Origin: Bacillota bacterium
GTDB lineage: Bacteria; Bacillota; Clostridia; Acetivibrionales; DTU013
Direction of reading: 5' to 3'
Assembly: GCA_023411715.1 (NCBI GenBank)
Contig: JAEYOM010000101.1
Location: 1-14,204 of the forward strand
Length of the DNA stretch: 14,204 bases
The notes beneath the pieces were generated by a model. The model saw only the letters and a program-made list of their open reading frames with translations, did no database searches and was not told the DNA's origin. The translations under genes were made by a program, and so were the position numbers. Each line of letters opens with the position of its first letter. The stretch's first letter is position 1. Below are positions 6,831 through 12,064 of this stretch, one piece after another.

Positions 6831-8090
6831 TTATTGATTTAGTAATTGTTCAATCTCATTATCGGTATAACCGATTTTTTTCCATTCAATACGAGCTATA
6901 TCACAGACCTCAGGCGTAAATTCACGCTGCCATCTCATGTCCGAAGGATATAGAACTGAATCCTCAACACCGTCAAATGGGCACAGGTTGTCTTTGAGCA
7001 TTTCCTTCTGTGCTGTGGGATTATTAATATCAGGTATGGGAAGGAATTTACCGTTTTGATGTGCGCTGCGCCAAGCAATAATTCCTACGTTTGACATTGT
7101 TATACCGCGATAAGCGTCAAGGTACGGATGAACACCAGAACGAATTGCGTTTGCGAAAGTATATTCAACAAAGAAATCTCCACCACCGTGACCGGTTTCC
7201 TCTGCTTCTTTTGCATGGGAGGGCCAGTTCGGCAGATAGGTTTTCTCCTCACACTGTCCTTCTCCAACCTGCCATGGCTCATGCCAGACACGAACTGTTT
7301 CGGGGCCAAAATATCCATGACCATGTGTACTTTCCATTGCACCATGAGTTCCATGAAAGCTGTATGCACAGCTATGGCCTGCCACACCTGCATAAATACG
7401 GAAGATAGCACCGTTATCCATACGAATAAGTGCCACATATCCGGGTCTACTGTGTTTTTCAATGGCTGGTATAAGTGTACAGCTTACTTCCAAAGGAATA
7501 GTATTTGTAACGTACATCAAGGGGGCAAGAGCATGGGTAATATAGTAAGTTGGAGGTAGCTGATTCCGCCAATGCTTGACACCAGGAGAATACCGCAATG
7601 ATTCGTTGATGCTCATAGGATGGTTGTATTCACCCTCGGCGTATCGGATTTTTCCGATCTCATCCTCATCATGAAGCTTTTTCATCTCCATTACGAATCT
7701 GGTATAGCAGTAGTTTTCTGCGAGCATATAGCATAAATCGGTCTCTTTAGCAAGGCGGTACAGTTCGACGCCTTCCTTAAGAGTTACATTACAGCTTGTT
7801 TCAGATAGGACATGTTTACCATTGAGTAGAGCTTTCTTGGCAAATGGGGCATGTTTGTTAAATGGGGAAGCAATGACGACAGCTTCAAAATCCTGCTTTA
7901 TAAACTCATCGAAATCTTCGTAACCTTCTACTCCTATCTCATTACAAACCTCATCCAACCGATGCTTGAAGTTATCACAGATTGCAACAAGCTTCATTCC
8001 TGAGTTCTTAGCCGTTTTCATGAAAGCTTTACCGCGGAATGCCCCAAGTACACCAATACGGATTTCACCTTCCTTGACGATTTTTTGCAT
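6831..8090 (-). CDS. GFO/IDH/MocA-family oxidoreductase, possibly GH109-like
   Basis: A 419-residue protein with an N-terminal Rossmann domain (11-130: GVLGAFRG, Gly13/Gly16/Arg19/Gly20) and a C-terminal alpha/beta substrate domain. The family binds NAD(P) tightly and oxidises or reduces sugars; one branch, GH109, uses bound NAD to cleave glycosides. The usual EKP stretch after GKHVL is replaced here by E97-T-S, so the canonical lysine is missing. The segments ENYCY (125-129), THALAP (185-190) and GHGGGDFF (300-307) recall GH109 and its relatives rather than simple dehydrogenases, by memory of family motifs. Start ATG 8090 has AAGGAG at nine bases. It is the first enzyme gene after the transporter, beyond a hairpin-rich spacer. 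Dehydrogenase, dehydratase-like or glycosidase activity all remain possible. Confidence 0.85.
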   Translation of the reverse strand: MQKIVKEGEIRIGVLGAFRGKAFMKTAKNSGMKLVAICDNFKHRLDEVCNEIGVEGYEDFDEFIKQDFEAVVIASPFNKHAPFAKKALLNGKHVLSETSCNVTLKEGVELYRLAKETDLCYMLAENYCYTRFVMEMKKLHDEDEIGKIRYAEGEYNHPMSINESLRYSPGVKHWRNQLPPTYYITHALAPLMYVTNTIPLEVSCTLIPAIEKHSRPGYVALIRMDNGAIFRIYAGVAGHSCAYSFHGTHGAMESTHGHGYFGPETVRVWHEPWQVGEGQCEEKTYLPNWPSHAKEAEETGHGGGDFFVEYTFANAIRSGVHPYLDAYRGITMSNVGIIAWRSAHQNGKFLPIPDINNPTAQKEMLKDNLCPFDGVEDSVLYPSDMRWQREFTPEVCDIARIEWKKIGYTDNEIEQLLNQ

Positions 8091-8119
8091 AGTTTCAGTC
8101 TCCTTAGTTATTAAAATTC

Positions 8120-8159
8120 GCCTCTTAGAAGAGGCCCCCCATATTGAGAATATGGGGGG
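8120..8159 (-). other. Two adjacent hairpins between transporter and enzyme genes
   Basis: The first hairpin in transcript order has an 11-bp stem of C6/G6 plus ATATT/AATAT (arms 8149-8159 and 8135-8145) with a 3-base loop. The second pairs GCCTCTT with AAGAGGC (8120-8135) around two bases and is followed by GAATTTTAATAA. They sit between the binding-protein stop (8204) and the oxidoreductase ribosome binding site. Without a solid U-run, partial termination or 3'-end protection of the transporter mRNA is more likely than full termination. Confidence 0.6.
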
Positions 8160-8203
8160 ATATAGTATCTAAAGTAATCTACATTTAGAAGTACAAATAA
8201 GTA

Positions 8204-9778
8204 TTATCTTGTTCGGTCATAAATGGACTGGTAAACAGATGTGAAATCATCGAGACCAAGTTTTTTCATTGTGCTTACATAGTTATCCCATTCGTCAAAT
8301 GACGTCGCACCGGTAACGAATTTTGCCTGCATTTCTCGGAAATAGGTCTTTATATCTGTCTGAACCCTATCAATGATTTCCTGCTCTTTGTCATTGAAAT
8401 TAATGTGAGGAACAGATGGGGATATGAAATATGGCAATACTTCATTGTATTGGTCAATATACCAGGATACATTACTACGTGGACGATTCAATCCTTCTAC
8501 CGTTTGTATATGAGCAAGAGCTATCTGTCCACCTCCATATTGCTGGACAGACCAAGCGGAACCATCGGTAGGCATAAGTAATTCCTTCTCGCCTTTTGAA
8601 TTAACGGTATAGGTCTTGCCTTCAGTACCCCAGTAACGTGCGTCTATAACTTCTGGGTCAGCATAAAGTGTATCAAGCCACTTCAAAGCCACTTCTGGCT
8701 GCTTGCAGTCTTTAGTTATACCAGTTATGTCATTACCGTCTTTCTCACGACGAACAATATACTGATCTCCATTTGGTCCTTTTAATGGAGTGCCAAGAGA
8801 GTAGACTTCAGAATTTATATTAGCAAGGCCTTTAGGAGTAAGGTTTCCATAAAGATTGGCAAAAGCACTGTAGCAAACAAAGATTCCTACACGGTCACTT
8901 GCAACTTTTTCTGAGAGTAAATCAAAGGTGTTGGTGAAGATTTCTTTGTCTAGAATATTTTCTTTGTACATAGTATTGAGCCATGATAACCAATCCTTCA
9001 TACCATCTCTTGTATAGTCCGGAGTAACAACTCCGTTTTTATCTGCCTGGAAAGCATCCCAGTTCTCGTACATCATTAGGCCAAAGCTATCGCCGGTCAT
9101 ATCCAAGCCTTCAGCATTGTAAGAAGACAGAATAATTTCATCATTAAGACCGTTTTTATTAAAATCTACGCCTACCATGGCGCGGGTAAGATCAAGAAAC
9201 TCATCAGTAGTAGTAGGAATCTTACGACCAAGCTGATCAAGCCAATCTTTATTATAAATGTATACGATATGACCGCCTTCAGCAGAAACTGTGGCATGTA
9301 AACCATAGATTGCCCCGTTGGCCTCAGTCCATAGAGCTTTTGCAAAAGCGTTTTCATTCAAAAACTTAGTAGTATGAGGGGCGTGCTCTTCCAGCATACC
9401 GGAAATGTCAATCAGGACGCCGTTTCTGCCTGCATCAGTCGCGCTTTTAGCCATACTGACATTGAGTATATCAGGCAGATCAACACCAGCCGATATCTTT
9501 GTTGCAATTACTTCTGAATAGTTCTCATAAGGAGCGGTTTCCCACTCTATATGGACATTTGTGCGTTCCTCCATGTACTTCCAGAAATCTAGATCATTGC
9601 TAGGAGGTGGGTAAGAGGAGTTTACACCAGGATGCGTAAAAACAGTCAGAGTGGTTTTTTCGGCGGAAGTTCCACTGCTTGCGGCAGCTGAAGTGCCAGC
9701 CTCATCTTTTGTTCCGGAGCAGCCAGCTATAGACATGACCATAGCGAAACACACGGCTAGACATAATAATTTTTTCAT
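8204..9778 (-). CDS. Sugar-binding lipoprotein of an LplABC-type ABC importer
   Basis: A 524-residue extracellular solute-binding protein, the usual length for the large LplA-like type. The N-terminus is a lipoprotein signal peptide: MKK, a hydrophobic stretch (4-18) and lipobox IAGC with Cys20 as lipidation site, then a linker rich in Ser, Ala, Thr and Gly (21-45). The mature part (46-524) is the two-lobed binding domain. It would be anchored outside the membrane, capture an oligosaccharide or sugar conjugate and pass it to the two permeases encoded upstream. AAGGAG before ATG 9778 supports the start. It is separated from the permease genes by 56 bases with a hairpin, and from the enzyme genes by a double hairpin, suggesting higher mRNA abundance for this component. 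The ligand cannot be deduced. Confidence 0.9.
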   Translation of the reverse strand: MKKLLCLAVCFAMVMSIAGCSGTKDEAGTSAAASSGTSAEKTTLTVFTHPGVNSSYPPPSNDLDFWKYMEERTNVHIEWETAPYENYSEVIATKISAGVDLPDILNVSMAKSATDAGRNGVLIDISGMLEEHAPHTTKFLNENAFAKALWTEANGAIYGLHATVSAEGGHIVYIYNKDWLDQLGRKIPTTTDEFLDLTRAMVGVDFNKNGLNDEIILSSYNAEGLDMTGDSFGLMMYENWDAFQADKNGVVTPDYTRDGMKDWLSWLNTMYKENILDKEIFTNTFDLLSEKVASDRVGIFVCYSAFANLYGNLTPKGLANINSEVYSLGTPLKGPNGDQYIVRREKDGNDITGITKDCKQPEVALKWLDTLYADPEVIDARYWGTEGKTYTVNSKGEKELLMPTDGSAWSVQQYGGGQIALAHIQTVEGLNRPRSNVSWYIDQYNEVLPYFISPSVPHINFNDKEQEIIDRVQTDIKTYFREMQAKFVTGATSFDEWDNYVSTMKKLGLDDFTSVYQSIYDRTR

Positions 9779-9810
9779 ACTTTTCTCCTTTTTTTTATTA
9801 TTTACTATTT

Positions 9811-9832
9811 ATTTAAGAGATTTCTCTTAAAT
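9811..9832 (-). other. Hairpin between second permease and binding-protein genes
   Basis: ATTTAAGAGA (9811-9820) and its exact inverse complement (9823-9832) form a 10-bp repeat with a two-base centre, two bases after the permease stop codon. There is no U-run on the minus strand, so a processing or stabilising hairpin is likelier than a terminator. Confidence 0.5.
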
Positions 9833-9834
9833 TA

Positions 9835-10722
9835 CTAACCTTTAACACCACCAACGAGAAGACCCTTTACAAAGAATCTTTGCAGGAAGGGGTAGATCAT
9901 AATGATTGGAAGGACAGCAACTACGATAACCGCATATTTCACCTGCATCATTGCCAATATTCCATCGCCTAGCGCACCGGCGTCCATGTTTGCCATTGCT
10001 TCCGGCGACGCCTGAATAACCACACGCCGCAGATAGATCTGAATCGGATGAAGTTCTTGTTTTCCAAGATATATCATAGCCTCAAAATAACTATTCCAAT
10101 GGGCAACACCATTGTATAGGGCAAGCACAGCGAGAACCGGCTTTGAAAGCGGAACAACAATTTGAGCGAGAATTCGATATTCTGAAGCGCCCTCAAGGCG
10201 TGCACATTCAAAAAGCTCATCGGGCAGATTTTCGAAGAAAGAACGTGCAATAATGATATACCAGACCGCAGTTAGTGTGGGGAGTATAACTGCCCAACGC
10301 GAATTGTAAAGGCTTAAATAGCGGGTAACTACAATATATGTAGGTATTAGTCCGCCTCCGAAAAACATTGTGATGGTATAAAAAATCGTAAAGAATTTTC
10401 TGGGGCGGAATGTTCTTCTTGAAAGGGGATACGCTGCAAGAGCCGTAACGATAACGTTCAGAACTGTACCAACCACAGTATACCAGATTGTGTTATAATA
10501 ATATCTCCACAGTTCAGAATTGTTTACAACAGTCTTAAACGCCTTTAGACTGAAACCTTTTGGAAGAAAAAAGACTTCTCCTCTGGTAACGCTAACCGGG
10601 TCGCTAATCGACATGCTGAAAACGTAGATCATGGGATACAGTGTTACAGCTACTACAAATACTACAAAAGCATATGAAAATATACTAAAGCATCTATCTT
10701 CGAAAGTTTGTTTATATTTCAT
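9835..10722 (-). CDS. Carbohydrate ABC transporter permease, LplC type
   Basis: A 295-residue inner-membrane permease with about six membrane helices (roughly 15-36, 82-102, 112-132, 142-160, 190-207 and 262-282). The conserved cytoplasmic EAA loop that contacts the ATPase is at about 172-194 (ECARLEGASEYRI, then VVPLSKP). It pairs with the LplB-type permease to form the membrane channel for the sugar delivered by the binding lipoprotein. The C-terminus GLLVGGVKG is typical of this subfamily. The start ATG 10722 has AAGGAGG eight bases upstream, and this site overlaps the stop codon of the preceding permease gene (TAAGGAGG), suggesting coupled translation. Length is normal for the family. No ATPase gene is in the cluster. 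Confidence 0.92.
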   Translation of the reverse strand: MKYKQTFEDRCFSIFSYAFVVFVVAVTLYPMIYVFSMSISDPVSVTRGEVFFLPKGFSLKAFKTVVNNSELWRYYYNTIWYTVVGTVLNVIVTALAAYPLSRRTFRPRKFFTIFYTITMFFGGGLIPTYIVVTRYLSLYNSRWAVILPTLTAVWYIIIARSFFENLPDELFECARLEGASEYRILAQIVVPLSKPVLAVLALYNGVAHWNSYFEAMIYLGKQELHPIQIYLRRVVIQASPEAMANMDAGALGDGILAMMQVKYAVIVVAVLPIIMIYPFLQRFFVKGLLVGGVKG

Positions 10723-10734
10723 TAAGGCGCCTCC

Positions 10735-11733
10735 TTACCAAAGTGATGTATCAGAAAACTTTTTAGTCATTTTATTTGTAAACAAGAGAAAGCTTAAGTT
10801 GATAATGGAGTTAAACAACCCAATGGCAGCTCCATAGCTGAACTTACCATCTACAATCCCGTTTCGGTATGCAAATGTAGAAATAACATCAGCCACTTCA
10901 TAAGTACGTCCTGAATACATTAAAATTATTTTTTCATAGCCAACTGACATAATATTACCCATGCGAAGTATCAACATAAAGATTATAGTTGGCAGAATGC
11001 AAGGTAGAGTTATTAGAATTATATTTTTAAACCTCGTACTGCCATCAACGTATGCGGCTTCATAAAGCTCTGGGTTAATTCCGGCTATTGCAGCGATATA
11101 TACTATGGAGTTAAAACCGACTTGCTGCCAGGCATCGGATCCGATGTAAATGAAACGAAACCAATCATTGCTTCCCATAAAATCAACAGACTCAAAACCT
11201 AGTAGATTTATTATCTGATTGACAATGCCACCGTTTACTGAAAGGAAATTTGTGAGCATGCCCACAACAACCGTTAATGATATAAAATAAGGAAGATAGC
11301 TAACGGTCTGGACAAATCCCTTTATACGACGGTTTTGTATTTCATTGAAGACTAGTGCAACAATAATTCCAAGCGGGAAGACGAAAACCAAGCTGTAAAG
11401 ACTGATTAGGAAAGTATTACGCACGACACGCCAGAAAAAGGGTGAGTTAAAAAAGTATTCAAACCACTTAAACCCTACCCAGTCAATATCGCTGCCGAAA
11501 AAGCTTCCGCCCAGCTTAAAGTCCTGGAACCCCATAGAGAGACCAAAAATCGGCCAGTATCGGAAAAGCACAAAGTATAAAGTGGGGATAATCAACATTA
11601 CAAAAAACGGAGTATCAGCTTTAAATTCCTTAAGGGAATATCTTTCTGGCCTATTCATGCGCGATACCCACTTTTTTTTAATGACCCGGATAAAACCATT
11701 ACGTTCTGGCTTAACACCTGTTTCTAAATTCAT
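10735..11733 (-). CDS. Carbohydrate ABC transporter permease, LplB type
   Basis: A 332-residue permease, first gene of the operon. A cytoplasmic N-terminus of about 42 residues precedes the first helix (43-63); further helices are near 107-127, 140-160, 203-220, 243-260 and 300-318. The EAA loop is at 224-247 (EAAYVDGSTRFKN, then ITLPCILP). SYLPYF (145-150) and the ending TNKMTKKFSDTSLW are characteristic of LplB/YtcP-like partners. I place the start at ATG 11733, eight bases after AGGAG. The open frame continues upstream to a GTG at 11838, but those 35 codons are unlike the family, have no proper ribosome binding site and overlap the likely promoter region. Its stop codon is shared with the ribosome binding site of the next permease. 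Confidence 0.92.
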   Translation of the reverse strand: MNLETGVKPERNGFIRVIKKKWVSRMNRPERYSLKEFKADTPFFVMLIIPTLYFVLFRYWPIFGLSMGFQDFKLGGSFFGSDIDWVGFKWFEYFFNSPFFWRVVRNTFLISLYSLVFVFPLGIIVALVFNEIQNRRIKGFVQTVSYLPYFISLTVVVGMLTNFLSVNGGIVNQIINLLGFESVDFMGSNDWFRFIYIGSDAWQQVGFNSIVYIAAIAGINPELYEAAYVDGSTRFKNIILITLPCILPTIIFMLILRMGNIMSVGYEKIILMYSGRTYEVADVISTFAYRNGIVDGKFSYGAAIGLFNSIINLSFLLFTNKMTKKFSDTSLW

Positions 11734-11793
11734 AGACATTTCTCCTATATCGTATTTGACTGCTTTATTCAAAGTAACCGTTGGGCGGCTTCT

Positions 11794-11813
11794 TTGTGCA
11801 AATGATAGCACAA
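11794..11813. promoter_or_regulatory. TTGTGC-N8-GCACAA palindrome, candidate operator
   Basis: TTGTGC (11794-11799) and GCACAA (11808-11813) are exact inverted arms around eight bases. The site overlaps the candidate -10 box at 11807-11802 and lies 61 bases upstream of the operon's start codon. This is a natural location for a dimeric regulator, repressor or activator. It is not a CcpA cre site by its sequence. Confidence 0.45.
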
Positions 11814-11831
11814 GAGAAATAAAGTTTACAA
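11802..11831 (-). promoter_or_regulatory. Candidate operon promoter, extended -10 type
   Basis: TTGTAA (11831-11826) and TATCAT (11807-11802) lie 18 bases apart on the minus strand, with TGC directly before the -10 box. Transcription would begin near 11795, leaving a leader of about 60 bases. It competes with the TATAAT at 11859-11854. Confidence 0.35.
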
Positions 11832-11853
11832 TAATCACCTTTTCACAGCGTTC

Positions 11854-11859
11854 ATTATA
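11854..11859 (-). promoter_or_regulatory. Alternative operon -10 box
   Basis: A perfect TATAAT lies at 11859-11854 on the minus strand, but no acceptable -35 hexamer is found 16-18 bases upstream. Such promoters often depend on an activator, which would suit control by the divergent AraC-type regulator. The predicted leader would be about 114 bases. Confidence 0.35.
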
Positions 11860-11995
11860 TCAATAACTGGAAGAATAATCCTGTAAAAAAGGTTCTAAAT
11901 TTTCATAAAAAAATGGGAAAGGGTGGAGTTCCAGGGTTTTCATTTGAATGTAAGTTTATGTAAATTAATTAGTTCTTTTTATTTTTTACAGTACC

Positions 11996-12004
11996 TGTTA
12001 ATAT
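11996..12004 (+). promoter_or_regulatory. Candidate extended -10 element for the regulator gene
   Basis: TGTTAATAT fits an extended -10 box (TGn then TAATAT), about 60 bases before the regulator's start codon. No convincing -35 hexamer accompanies it, so the call is weak. Confidence 0.25.
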
Positions 12005-12020
12005 AGAAGGAGTTTGATAA

Positions 12021-12032
12021 ATGATAACATAA
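12021..12032 (+). other. Three-codon mini-ORF (ATG ATA ACA TAA) in the regulator leader
   Basis: This tiny frame has a better ribosome binding site than the regulator itself: AGAAGGAG at 12005-12012, eight bases before the ATG. It encodes only M-I-T and is out of frame with the regulator. It could reduce or tune regulator translation, or be a chance ATG. Around it, ATAAC and GTTAT form short inverted arms (12025-12040 region) and ATGATAA occurs twice, so a DNA-binding site is an alternative explanation for the pattern. Confidence 0.3.
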
Positions 12033-12064
12033 AGTGAGTTATGATAAATCAGGGGGGCTTGTTT

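Larger units (their letters stand above)
11734..12064. other. Divergent promoter region between operon and regulator
   Basis: This 331-base spacer separates the first operon gene from the regulator gene and carries control signals for both directions. Besides the sites listed separately, it contains a long AT-rich middle (11870-11990) with no clear gene. Confidence 0.6.

Noticed and set aside
7091..7559. Open frames opposite and out of phase within the oxidoreductase gene, including two of more than 100 codons
   Set aside because: They lie wholly within a gene with clear family motifs, have no ribosome binding sites, and their histidine- and cysteine-rich composition is typical of antisense shadows.
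11582..11866. A 94-codon plus-strand frame over the start of the first permease
   Set aside because: It is antisense to the permease N-terminus and the promoter region, lacks a ribosome binding site and shows no family features.
11734..12064. A CcpA (cre) site in the divergent promoter region
   Set aside because: I looked for the TGnAAnCGnnnnCA pattern on both strands; the nearest candidates around 11845 have the wrong spacing.
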